From Massilia sp. PDC64 (GTDB taxonomy: Bacteria; Pseudomonadota; Gammaproteobacteria; Burkholderiales; Burkholderiaceae_D), in contig NZ_FMZS01000001.1 of assembly GCF_900101265.1 (NCBI RefSeq), positions 434,001 through 498,000 of the forward strand: a stretch of 64,000 bases of DNA. Reading direction: 5' to 3'. The notes beneath the pieces were generated by a model, which was not told the origin of the DNA, made no database searches, and saw nothing but the letters and a program-made list of their open reading frames with translations. Below are positions 35,845 through 44,293 of the stretch, piece after piece. Made by a program: the position numbers and the translations under genes. Within the stretch, counting starts at the first letter, position 1. Each line of letters starts with the position of its first letter.

Positions 35845-36270
35845 TCTTTACAGCATGATTTTTTCCACCCATGCAACTTACAGATGAGCAGCTACGCAAT
35901 TTAAGGACTTGTTATCAGAATTCGACGTGCAAGAATGGCTTTTAACACACTTTCATCTACTCAGGAGAGGTGAAAACAAAGCGTTTTACCTTCGGAATGC
36001 CCTAGAGAAAATTCGCAGCTCTTTTCAAAAGAAGCACATCTCATTTCTTGGGAACTCGAACTACATGCGCTTTGAGCGTTCTTCTCGAATTACCAGATCC
36101 AGCACACAGCCCACTACGCTATTAACAGTCGCAAAGGCGAGATAGACGTCGACCGAGACCGAAATCAGCGCACCCTTCGACAGAGCGCGTTCTGGTCGCT
36201 CGCCGGTCGGGGCTAGATACAATAAGGTCAACCTGGATCTATCAAGGTCAGAATTCAGTCACGGCAAATC
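35845..36270. other. Right end of the island, no supported gene
   Basis: About 425 bases of low-GC DNA. One 78-codon frame (35909-36145) has no recognisable features. Around 36230-36260 the bases CTATCAAG...ATTCAG weakly recall the tRNA-Lys 3' end and its downstream flank. Confidence 0.4.
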
Positions 36271-36296
36271 GCTAGGCCCAGCCTGGCGTTTTTGTT
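36271..36296 (+). terminator. Putative terminator at the island's right border
   Basis: GCTAGG and CCTGGC pair (one G-T) around CCCAG, followed by GTTTTTGTTT. The GCCTGGCGTTTTTGTTT part resembles the terminator tail after tRNA-Lys copy 1 (GCTGGCGTTTTTGTTTT). Confidence 0.5.
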
Positions 36297-36312
36297 TCCG
36301 CACTACTCCCCT

Positions 36313-36708
36313 TTATTCGCTTCCATCCTGCGCACCTGGCGCAAGATGCCCGCCCTCGCCTTCCCAGTTCGCGACCTCGGGGGTCATGTCGTAGCCGGGC
36401 GGACGATAGGTCACGGTCTTGGTCACGGCCGCATCGATTTCCTGGGGCGTCAGCAGCACCGTCGTCTTGCACGTGGTGACGCCGGCGGCATCGACCCTGA
36501 GGGCGAGCGCCGCGGCCGTCGCGTTGTCGGGAAGCTCGCCGATGATGACGACATCCCTGTCGCCGAACACGAAATAAAAGGCTTCGACCTTCCCGCCGAG
36601 CGAGTAGAACAATTGGTCGACAGCCTCGCGCCGCCGCGTGCCGCCTTCCTTCAGCAGGCCGTTGATCCCCTCGCTGAGATAGCTCGCTTCAACCAGAAAC
36701 TTAGCCAT
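36313..36708 (-). CDS. GYD-domain protein
   Basis: A 131-residue cytoplasmic protein with a GYD domain (residues 1-100), opening MAKFLVEASYLSEGINGLLKEGG, with the family's FYFVFGDRDVVIIGELPDN and TTVLLTPQEID. Function of the family is unknown. The ATG at 36708 is the conserved start. High GC shows it belongs to the core side; the island ends before it. Confidence 0.88.
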   Translation of the reverse strand: MAKFLVEASYLSEGINGLLKEGGTRRREAVDQLFYSLGGKVEAFYFVFGDRDVVIIGELPDNATAAALALRVDAAGVTTCKTTVLLTPQEIDAAVTKTVTYRPPGYDMTPEVANWEGEGGHLAPGAQDGSE

Positions 36709-36796
36709 GTGCGGTCCTTCCCGAGGTTGCGTGGACCGGTGTTTGACAGTTCTCATGCGCGGCGGTTCAACCGGCGCGACTGCTGTCGTCCCCGCG

Positions 36797-39508
36797 CTAC
36801 ATCTCCACCACCACGAAATTGCGCGCCACCGGCTGCGACGCCGCCGGCGGCATCGCCTTCGAAATCAGCCAGCCCTGGATCTCGTCGCAATCGAGCGCGC
36901 GTAGCATGTCGACCTGCTCCATCGTCTCCACGCCTTCCGCGACGACCCGCATCGCGAGCGCGCGCGCCATGGTGACGATCGCCCGGACGATCACGATCCC
37001 GCCCTCGGTCTTGCCGAGCTGGACGATGAAAGCGCGGTCGATCTTGAGGCCGTCGAAATTCAGCTTGTACAGCTGCGACAGCGACGAATAGCCCGTACCG
37101 AAATCGTCCAGCAGCACCTTGATGCCGGTCGCGCGGATCGCCTGGATCGCGTTCACGACCGACGCCGTCTCGTTCATCACGGACGATTCCGTCAACTCGA
37201 CCTCGACCAGGCGCGGGTCCACCTCGTGGTGGTCCAGCGCCTGCCGCAGCGTCTGCGCGACGTCCGTGTCGTTGAACTGGCGCGGCGAGATATTGATCGA
37301 CACGGGTACCAGCTTGTCGCCGTTCTTCGCCCAGCTGGCCAGCTGGGCGCACACCTTGTCGATGACGAGGTCGCCGAGCTTGAGCACGAGGCCCGTTTCC
37401 TCGACGAGGGGGACGAATTCGGCGGGCGGGACGATGCCCCGCGTCGGGTGCACCCAGCGCACGAGCGCTTCCAGGCTGGTGATCGAGCCGTCCGCCAGGT
37501 TCACGCGCGGCTCGTAGTACATGACGAACTGGTCGGCCGCCAGCGCGTGGCGCAGTTCGCGGATGCGTTCCAGGCGCGCCTTCAACTGGTCGTGGAACTT
37601 GCCGTCGAAGAAGCGGTAGCTGCCCCGCTCGTTCATCTTCGCCGAATACATCGCGACGTCGGCATTCTGCAGCAGCGCGCGCGGTTCCCTGCCGTCGGCG
37701 GGAAACAGGCTGATGCCGATCGAGGCGCCGACCACGTACTCGCCATAGGACAGCCGGATGCTGCGGCGGAAGGCACGCTGGATGCGCTCGCTCGCCTGGG
37801 CCGCGTCGAAGGCGTCGGCGATGTTGTCGAGCACGATGACGAACTCGTCGCCGCCGAAGCGCGTCACGCAGTCGTACGGCCGGACCGCTTCCTTCAGGCG
37901 GTGCGCGGCCGCGCACAGCAGCTCGTCGCCGGCGGCATGGCCCCAGGTGTCGTTGATGGCCTTGAAGCCGTCCAGGTCGATGAACAGCAGGGCGAACATC
38001 TTGTCTTCTTTCTCGGCCCGGGCGATGGCATCGCGCAGGTGGCCCTCGACCCAGTAGCGGTTGGGCAGGCGCGTGAGCGGGTCTTCGTTGCTGCGCCGGA
38101 GCAATTCTTCCTCGTGGGCGCGCTCCGCCGTGACGTCGCGCGCCGAGACGGCGAGGTTGTCGCCGTAGCGGAACATCTTGAGGGTGACCCACTTGGCCGG
38201 GAAGCTCGCATGGGGGCGTCCCAGCGTCACCTCGTTGTAGCCGGTTTCCATCGCGCGCCGCAAACTCTCCATGCGCGTCGCCAGGACCTCGCCTTCGTAC
38301 AGCTCGGTCAGTTTCTTGCCGATCAGGTCGCGGCGGTCGCGCGCCACCAGTTCCGCGGCGCGCCGGTTGCAATCGATGACCTCGAAGTCGTTCACGACAC
38401 CCTGCTCGTCCCATTGCGGGCGCAGCATGTAGAAGCCTTCGTTGCTGGCCTCGGTGGCCATCCGGTACGTGTCGCGGATCACGCGCAGCTCGCGGTCGCG
38501 GCGCGCCAGGCGCAGCGAATTGCTCATCGCGAGCACCGTGAACAGGAGGACCGTCGCCGTGCCCGCCCACGCGCTGCCGGTCCACGCAGCGCGCATCGCG
38601 GCCCACGGCGCAAGGGCGGCTTCGACGTCGAGTCCCACCACCGCGTTCACGCCGCGCCGGTCCACGTGTTCCCAGCCGACGTAGCGCGGCCGGCCGTCGC
38701 CGAACCAGGCCGCCCCGTCGACCAGGGCGCTGCCGGACGACAGCCGCAGCGGCGGCGCATGCACGAACCCCGGTTGCCGGACGGTGCCCGCCGGCCCTTC
38801 CGACCGCAACGCGCGCGTGCGCCCGTCGTCGCCGACGATCGCGAGCAGGCCGTCCTGGCGAAACACCGCGTCCGTATCGCCCATCGTGAAATAGGCGGGA
38901 TCGACCGCGACGACGACCGCGGCCGCGAACCTGCCGTCGCGGTCCGACAATTCCCACGCGAACAGCAGGCGGTGCTTGCGGCCGTTGCGTCCCTCGACCG
39001 GGACCTCGTCCACGAAGAAGTTGACCGGCATGCCGCTGCGCACCCGGGGCAGGATGTAGGCGACGGCACCTGGCGACATCGTCGTCGGCGCGGTCGAGGT
39101 CAGCACCCGGCCCTCGCCATCGACGATCGCCACGAGCAGGCGCGACGCGTCGAGGAACAGGCCGTGCTCGTCCGCATAGCCCAGGTGCACGGCGCCCTGC
39201 CTGGCCTCCCAGTCGTATTTCACGAACCGGACCGTCTGTTCGATCGTGTCGACGGCGCGCTGGATCTGCCCGGCGTAGCCGTTGGCGAGCGTGCGCGCGT
39301 TTTGCAGCGTCTTGAGTTCGAGCTCGCTGCGCGCGGCCGCCAGGTGCTGGAACAGGAAGAACCAGCCGAGCCCCAGTACGACAGCAGCGCCCAGCGGCCA
39401 GGCCAGCAGGCGCCACAGGTGCTGTCTCCAGAACGCAGGGGCGCCGTCCCGTGCGTGGCGCGCTGCCGCGACGCGTGCTCGCAAGTACGTCAACAGTCTG
39501 CGATACAT
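36797..39508 (-). CDS. Membrane GGDEF-EAL protein with periplasmic sensor and PAS domain
   Basis: A 903-residue c-di-GMP protein. A membrane helix at ~30-55, a periplasmic sensor (Cache-like) to ~320, a second helix ~325-345, a PAS region ~355-460, then GGDEF (intact RFGGDEF near 575) and EAL (SLEALVRW near 680, DDFGTGYSS near 800). Both catalytic motifs are present, so it could synthesise and degrade c-di-GMP. The start at 39508 (MYRRLLTYL) has a GGGGAGG site. Monocistronic, divergent from the tetR gene. Confidence 0.9.
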   Translation of the reverse strand: MYRRLLTYLRARVAAARHARDGAPAFWRQHLWRLLAWPLGAAVVLGLGWFFLFQHLAAARSELELKTLQNARTLANGYAGQIQRAVDTIEQTVRFVKYDWEARQGAVHLGYADEHGLFLDASRLLVAIVDGEGRVLTSTAPTTMSPGAVAYILPRVRSGMPVNFFVDEVPVEGRNGRKHRLLFAWELSDRDGRFAAAVVVAVDPAYFTMGDTDAVFRQDGLLAIVGDDGRTRALRSEGPAGTVRQPGFVHAPPLRLSSGSALVDGAAWFGDGRPRYVGWEHVDRRGVNAVVGLDVEAALAPWAAMRAAWTGSAWAGTATVLLFTVLAMSNSLRLARRDRELRVIRDTYRMATEASNEGFYMLRPQWDEQGVVNDFEVIDCNRRAAELVARDRRDLIGKKLTELYEGEVLATRMESLRRAMETGYNEVTLGRPHASFPAKWVTLKMFRYGDNLAVSARDVTAERAHEEELLRRSNEDPLTRLPNRYWVEGHLRDAIARAEKEDKMFALLFIDLDGFKAINDTWGHAAGDELLCAAAHRLKEAVRPYDCVTRFGGDEFVIVLDNIADAFDAAQASERIQRAFRRSIRLSYGEYVVGASIGISLFPADGREPRALLQNADVAMYSAKMNERGSYRFFDGKFHDQLKARLERIRELRHALAADQFVMYYEPRVNLADGSITSLEALVRWVHPTRGIVPPAEFVPLVEETGLVLKLGDLVIDKVCAQLASWAKNGDKLVPVSINISPRQFNDTDVAQTLRQALDHHEVDPRLVEVELTESSVMNETASVVNAIQAIRATGIKVLLDDFGTGYSSLSQLYKLNFDGLKIDRAFIVQLGKTEGGIVIVRAIVTMARALAMRVVAEGVETMEQVDMLRALDCDEIQGWLISKAMPPAASQPVARNFVVVEM

Positions 39509-39619
39509 GGCTCGGCCCTCCCCGACGACCGTGAGTAGAAAAGTACGCCCGCTGTCCGAAAAATTCAACTTCCGTATTTACGCACGAGCCCGGAATCGCT
39601 TGCATTGAGGCAAAGGCAG

Positions 39620-39634
39620 GTATACAGTGTATAC
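39620..39634. promoter_or_regulatory. Perfect palindrome directly before tetR (likely operator)
   Basis: GTATACA-G-TGTATAC is a perfect 7+1+7 inverted repeat ending one base before the tetR start codon. Its place, covering the translation start, suggests autorepression. It also lies in the divergent promoter region shared with the GGDEF-EAL gene. Confidence 0.7.
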
Positions 39635-40204
39635 ATGACGACGAAAGAACGCATCCTGGCGATTGCCATCAGTGAGCTCGAGGCGAAAGGACTGGACGGT
39701 CTGAGCCTGCGCGCCGTCGGCCAGAAGGCCGGCATCACGCCGATGGCCGTGTACCGCCATTTCGCGGACAAGGCCGCCCTGCTGCAGGCCGTGGGCGCCC
39801 ATGCGCTCGACCGGTGGCAAGGCCGTGTCCAGGCATTTGCCGGCCTGCCGCTGCTGGCCGGCTTCGAAGCCCTCGCGACGGCATTCGTCGATTTCGCACT
39901 GGACGAGCCGGCGCTGTTCGATGCCGCCTTCGTGCTCAAGACACGCGCCGAACGCATCTATCCGGAAGATTTCGAGGCGGGGCGGTCCCCCGTCATCGGC
40001 GGCTTCGCGCGGCGCCTCGCGGAAGGCCAGGCGGCGGGGCTCGTGCGCGCGGGGCCGCCGCTGGAACTGGCGATGGGCGTGTGGGGTGTGCTGCAGGGGC
40101 TCGTGGACCTGCACCGCTCCGGGCGGTTCAACATGTCGCGCACCGAATTCACTGCGCTGTGCCTGCGCTCGGCGGCGCGCATTTATCTGAAGGGAGAAGA
40201 ATAA
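39635..40204 (+). CDS. TetR-family transcriptional regulator
   Basis: A 189-residue TetR regulator. The helix-turn-helix is at residues ~5-50 (ERILAIAISELEAKGLDGLSLRAVGQKAGITPMAVYRHFADKAALL) and the ligand-binding domain follows (TetR_C WHG-like). The start at 39635 follows the palindrome directly. Its stop overlaps the next gene's ATG (TAATG), so both are one transcript and it probably controls the Lnt-like protein and itself. Confidence 0.9.
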   Translation: MTTKERILAIAISELEAKGLDGLSLRAVGQKAGITPMAVYRHFADKAALLQAVGAHALDRWQGRVQAFAGLPLLAGFEALATAFVDFALDEPALFDAAFVLKTRAERIYPEDFEAGRSPVIGGFARRLAEGQAAGLVRAGPPLELAMGVWGVLQGLVDLHRSGRFNMSRTEFTALCLRSAARIYLKGEE

Positions 40205-41580
40205 TGAAACGATGGAGCATCCTGGCCGCACTGCTATGCGGCGCCCTGCTCGCGGTCGGCCGCGACACCGGCAGGTTCGGCTGGCTGGCGCTGGCCGCAT
40301 ACGTGCCATTGCTGGTACTGGCACTGCGGGCGCCGCGGGCGCGGGACGTCGCCGTCCCCCTCTTCGTCGCGGGATGCATGGCCGAGGCCGGGCCCATGTG
40401 GTTCTACGGCCAACTCCTCCCGATGGTGTACGGCGTCTCGGTGCTCCAGGCGCTCGTGTTCATGCTCGCCGCCCTGTTCATGCGCGCCTTGTACCGGCGC
40501 TTTCCCGCCGGTGTGGCCGTGCTCGGGTTCGCCTCGATGATGACATCCGTGGATTACCTGCACGGCCTGGTGTCGCCGAACGGCAGTTTCTTTGCGCTCG
40601 GCTACACGCTCGTCGACGTCGTGCCGCTGCTGCAGACGGCGTCGCTGGCCGGCGTGGCGGGGCTCTCCTTCCTCGCGGCCGTGATTCCCGCCGGGGTCGC
40701 CGTCCTCTGGGTCAAACCGCGCGACGCGACGGGGACGCTGGCCTGGTCGGTGCCGGTGCTCGCGGCCCTGGCATACGGCTTCTGGCAGCTGGCGCAACCG
40801 GCGGGTCCGACCGTGCGCATCGCCCTGCTGAGCGACGACCGCTACGCCGGCCGCGTGATCGTGCATCCCGAGGCGGCGCCCGACGTCGCGGCCGCGTTCG
40901 CACGCCAGATCGCCGCGGCCGCCGCGCACGCGCCGGCCGCGATCGTCGTGCCGGAAAAGATCCTGGCCACCGGCACGGTTCTCGCGCCGCCGGCGGGAAG
41001 CAGCGTCGTCGCCGGTCTCGACGGCCCCGCGCCGCAGGGCCGCCGGCTGAACGCCGCCGCGTTGTACCAGCCCGGCGCACCCGTGCAGACCTACCTGAAA
41101 AAGCGCATGGTGCCCGGCTACGAGGCGGACTACGTGCGGGGGACGACCGAACTGGTGACGCGGCTCGGCACCCTCCCCGCAGGCATCGCCATCTGCAAGG
41201 ACATGGATTTCGCCCAGGACCTGCGCCTGTACGGCCGGCGCGACGTCGGCGTGATGCTGGTGCCTGCCTGGGACTTCGACCGCGACGCCTATCTGCACGG
41301 CCGCATGGCCGTCGTGCGCGGCGTCGAAAACGGATTCGCGGTGGCGCGCTCGGCGTCGCAAGGCCTGATGACACTGAGCGATGCGCACGGCCGCATCATC
41401 GCCGAGCGCCGCACGGCGCACGCGCCGGGCATGCTCGTGGGCGACCTGCCGACGGGACGCGGCGGCACGGTCTACAGCCGCGTCGGCGACGTGTTCGCCC
41501 AGGTTGTCGTCGCCGTGTGGCTGGTTCTCCTGGCCTGGCGCTGGCGGCGTGCTCAGCCCAGCCCGGCGCCGCGCATGTAG
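40204..41580 (+). CDS. Apolipoprotein N-acyltransferase-like membrane protein
   Basis: A 458-residue protein with six or so N-terminal membrane helices (residues 5-200), a nitrilase-fold domain (205-430) and a last helix. The nitrilase triad is present as Glu251 (VVPEKI), Lys300 (TYLKKRMVPGYE) and Cys331 (IAICKDMDF), as in Lnt. It is shorter than true Lnt and lies with a TetR regulator, so it is probably a paralogue rather than the essential lipoprotein acyltransferase. Its 3' end overlaps the convergent monooxygenase gene by 28 bases. Confidence 0.85.
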   Translation: MKRWSILAALLCGALLAVGRDTGRFGWLALAAYVPLLVLALRAPRARDVAVPLFVAGCMAEAGPMWFYGQLLPMVYGVSVLQALVFMLAALFMRALYRRFPAGVAVLGFASMMTSVDYLHGLVSPNGSFFALGYTLVDVVPLLQTASLAGVAGLSFLAAVIPAGVAVLWVKPRDATGTLAWSVPVLAALAYGFWQLAQPAGPTVRIALLSDDRYAGRVIVHPEAAPDVAAAFARQIAAAAAHAPAAIVVPEKILATGTVLAPPAGSSVVAGLDGPAPQGRRLNAAALYQPGAPVQTYLKKRMVPGYEADYVRGTTELVTRLGTLPAGIAICKDMDFAQDLRLYGRRDVGVMLVPAWDFDRDAYLHGRMAVVRGVENGFAVARSASQGLMTLSDAHGRIIAERRTAHAPGMLVGDLPTGRGGTVYSRVGDVFAQVVVAVWLVLLAWRWRRAQPSPAPRM

Positions 41581-43049
41581 GCATCGAGCGCATCGGCGTG
41601 GGCGGACGCGACGATGGCACCGACATAGCCGTCCGGACGCACCAGCACGAGTTCGCCGGGCTGCAGGCCATAGGCCGCCTGCACGTGGCCATGCGCATCG
41701 ATCGCGTCGCCGCGCGGGCCGAACAGGTGCACGCGCAGGCCCGGGCGCCGCAGCGCGTCGGCGACGCCGGGCGCGACGTCGCGCCCCAGCAAGGTCCAGT
41801 GCGGCCCCGCGAACAACGTGAACAGGCGCGTCGGCTGCCCGCCTGCGCCCAGCACGACGGCGTCCGGTGCGCGCTCGCCAGGCTGGATGCCGTGCGTCCG
41901 CGCCGGCAGCGCGAACGACAGCGGCGAATCGGGATACGCCAGGTCGAGCTGCCGCACTTCGCGCCCGCGCCGCATCTCGCCGCCCCGGCGCGCGGCGTCC
42001 AGCAACGCTGTCGACAATTGCAGCATGGCGGCGGCAACGGGACGGCGTTCCGCCTCGTAGCTGTCCAGCAGATCGGCGGGCGCGCCCGCGAGGACGGCCG
42101 CCAGTTTCCAGCCGAGGTTGTACGCATCCTGCACGCTGGTGTTCAATCCCTGCCCGCCCGTGGGCGGATGCGTGTGCGCGGCGTCGCCGGCCAGGAAAAC
42201 ACGTCCCGCGCGATAGCGGTCGGCCAGGCGCGCATTCATCGTGTACGCCGAGGCCCAGGACACGCTCTCCACATGCACGTCGTTGCGGCCGGTCCGGTCC
42301 CTGATCATCGCGTCGAGGGCCTGCGCCGACAGGTCGACGTCGCCCTCGGGCGGAACCGGCGCCTGGATCTGGAACAGGTCCGTGCCCGCGAGCGGGCACA
42401 CCTCGATCCGGCGCGCCATGTCGTCGCCATTGAAGCGGTGCCAGGCGTCCCGCTCGAGGCCCGTCAACGCCACGTCCGCCACCAGGGCCCGCACGTGCAT
42501 CGTCTTGCCGGGGAAATCGATGCCGAGCAGGCGGCGTACCGTGCTGCGCCCGCCGTCCGTGCCAACGACGTAGCGCGCACGCACGCGCGTCGCGCCGCCG
42601 CGGCCATCGAGCGTGACCACGACGCCATCCGCGTCCTGTTCGAGGCCCGTGAGCGTGAGGCCGAATTCCACCCGCCGCCCCAGCTCCAGCAGGCGTTCGC
42701 GCATGACCTGCTCCGTCAGGTATTGCGGCAGCATCAGCGGGCTGCCGTAGGGCTCCGCCGCCGTCGGGGCCTGCGCCGCGGCGATCGGGACATCGGCATG
42801 GCTGCCGTCCGCGGCGTGAATGCGCTGGGGCGGATACGGCCCGCCCAGCGCCACGGCACGGTCGACGATGCCGAGGTCTTCGAAGACTTCGAGGGTGCGG
42901 GGCTGGATGCCCTTGCCGCGCGAGCCGTGGAATGGTGCGTCCTGCCGCTCGACCAGGCGGAACGGGACGCCCCGCCGCGCCAGGTCGAGGGCCAGGGTCA
43001 GGCCGGCGGCGCCGGCGCCGCAAATCAGTACATCGGTATCGAAGTCCAT
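41553..43049 (-). CDS. FAD-dependent aromatic-type monooxygenase
   Basis: A 498-residue class A flavin monooxygenase (PF01494-like). The FAD-binding GAGAAGLTLA is at 11-20, the DG-type motif YVVGTDGGRSTVRRLLG near 150 and GDAAHTHPPTGGQGLNTSVQDAYNLGWKL near 290. A thioredoxin-like C-terminal domain (400-498) is as in PheA/MhpA-type hydroxylases. Substrate is probably an aromatic or polyketide-like compound. Divergent from a marR gene with a palindrome between, so likely its target. Confidence 0.9.
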   Translation of the reverse strand: MDFDTDVLICGAGAAGLTLALDLARRGVPFRLVERQDAPFHGSRGKGIQPRTLEVFEDLGIVDRAVALGGPYPPQRIHAADGSHADVPIAAAQAPTAAEPYGSPLMLPQYLTEQVMRERLLELGRRVEFGLTLTGLEQDADGVVVTLDGRGGATRVRARYVVGTDGGRSTVRRLLGIDFPGKTMHVRALVADVALTGLERDAWHRFNGDDMARRIEVCPLAGTDLFQIQAPVPPEGDVDLSAQALDAMIRDRTGRNDVHVESVSWASAYTMNARLADRYRAGRVFLAGDAAHTHPPTGGQGLNTSVQDAYNLGWKLAAVLAGAPADLLDSYEAERRPVAAAMLQLSTALLDAARRGGEMRRGREVRQLDLAYPDSPLSFALPARTHGIQPGERAPDAVVLGAGGQPTRLFTLFAGPHWTLLGRDVAPGVADALRRPGLRVHLFGPRGDAIDAHGHVQAAYGLQPGELVLVRPDGYVGAIVASAHADALDAYMRGAGLG

Positions 43050-43066
43050 GTCGCTCTCCCAGTGTC

Positions 43067-43087
43067 TTATGTGTAAAATACACATAA
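43067..43087. promoter_or_regulatory. MarR operator-like palindrome
   Basis: TTATGTGTA and TACACATAA form perfect 9-base arms around AAA, lying midway between the divergent monooxygenase and marR genes. A TACACATAT half-site recurs inside the marR coding start near 43128. Confidence 0.78.
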
Positions 43088-43101
43088 CTGGAGAGGAGTA
43101 T

Positions 43102-43599
43102 ATGGCAACAAAAAATAATGTGCAAGATACACATATATCGGCAAAACTGCGCGACCTGCACGGCTCGCTGATCAGCATCGTCAGCGCGATGAACCGGCCG
43201 CAGCGCGACGAGGAACTCATCCGGCAAGCCGGCATCCGGCTGGACCGGGCACTGTTTCCGCTGCTGGTCGGGATCGAGCGGCTGGGTCCGATCGGCGTCG
43301 TCGAGCTGGCCGAACGGTCGGGACGCGACTACACCACCGTCAGCCGCCAGGTGGCCAAGCTGGACAGCCTGGGCCTGGTCGAACGGCGTGCGTCGGATAC
43401 GGATGCGCGCGTCAGGCTGGCCTCGATTACGCCCAAGGGCAAGGCCATGACGGACGCGCTCGACGCGGCGCGCGACAAGATGGCGCGCGCCCTCTTCGCG
43501 TCGTGGGACAAGGAGGATTTCGACAACCTCGTGCGGCTGATGCGCAGGCTGGCCGACGCGATCGACCAGCCTCCGGCCGCGCCCGGCGGCGAGGACTGA
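43102..43599 (+). CDS. MarR-family transcriptional regulator
   Basis: A 165-residue MarR regulator with the winged helix near residues 55-120 (PIGVVELAERSGRDYTTVSRQVAKLDSLGLVERRASDTDARVRL). The start at 43102 has a GAGAGGAG site. It probably represses itself and the divergent flavin monooxygenase through the palindrome at 43067-43087, to be relieved by a phenolic ligand; this is inference from arrangement. Confidence 0.9.
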   Translation: MATKNNVQDTHISAKLRDLHGSLISIVSAMNRPQRDEELIRQAGIRLDRALFPLLVGIERLGPIGVVELAERSGRDYTTVSRQVAKLDSLGLVERRASDTDARVRLASITPKGKAMTDALDAARDKMARALFASWDKEDFDNLVRLMRRLADAIDQPPAAPGGED

Positions 43600-43609
43600 G
43601 CAGCCGGCG

Positions 43610-44047
43610 TCAGCGCTGCGCCATCTTCGCCGTCACGACGATCATCTGCGCCAGGCGCGGATCGGTGACATCGCTCGGCACGTAGCTCATCATCATGTCG
43701 TCGCGGGTGTCGCCCTTGTTGAATTCCATGATCACGTTGCCGTCGCGCGAAACGAACCGGTCGGGCGATTGCGCGATCAGGCGCATCGGACGCTGTTTGT
43801 CGATCTGCGCGACGATGCCGTCGCGCGCCGGCTTCACCTTCAGGCGCCAGCCGTTCGACAGCTCGTATGCGCCGCTGACTGCCTCGGCCTGGTAGTCCCA
43901 GATGCGGAATGCCGGGCGCGGCTGCGCGGTCACCTCGACGCGCGAGATCGGCGCGTCGTCATTGATCGGATAGTTCACCGACTGCGCGCCGGCACCGGGC
44001 GCGAACAACAGCAGGGATGCGGAAAGTGCCAAGGGAAGCGGACGCAT
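43610..44047 (-). CDS. Exported protein of unknown function
   Basis: A 145-residue protein with a Sec signal peptide (cleavage after PGAGA, near residue 21) and no cysteine in the mature part. GAYELSNGWRLKVKPARDGIVAQID and VIMEFNKGDTRDDMMMSYVP suggest a beta-rich periplasmic domain. No family recognised. The start at 44047 gives the signal peptide; upstream codons are not hydrophobic. It faces the marR gene tail to tail. Confidence 0.75.
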   Translation of the reverse strand: MRPLPLALSASLLLFAPGAGAQSVNYPINDDAPISRVEVTAQPRPAFRIWDYQAEAVSGAYELSNGWRLKVKPARDGIVAQIDKQRPMRLIAQSPDRFVSRDGNVIMEFNKGDTRDDMMMSYVPSDVTDPRLAQMIVVTAKMAQR

Positions 44048-44293
44048 GATCACTCCTTCAGAACGTGATGGACAGTGCCGCGGCGCGGGCTTGAGCGGCG
44101 GCGGCAATTCAGTCTAGGGCGCCGGATGCCGGCCACAAGGGCGGCGGGCGCCGCATCACGAAAGAGTCTCGAATCGCCCGGAATCAGATCGATGAGAAAT
44201 GACTCGCATCCGCCGGCGACGGGCCGCTTCCCGTATCGCTATGCGTGGCGCGGTGATCGGATATGCACGTCATTGCGATGCGCTGAATGACGG

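Noticed and set aside
35909..36145. 78-codon plus-strand frame at the island end
   Set aside because: No ribosome-binding site, no recognisable motif, and it lies in decayed DNA.
36753..39605. 950-codon minus-strand frame overlapping the GGDEF-EAL gene
   Set aside because: It is the shifted frame of a high-GC gene: Arg/Gly/Pro-rich with no domains, while the other frame encodes complete GGDEF and EAL domains.
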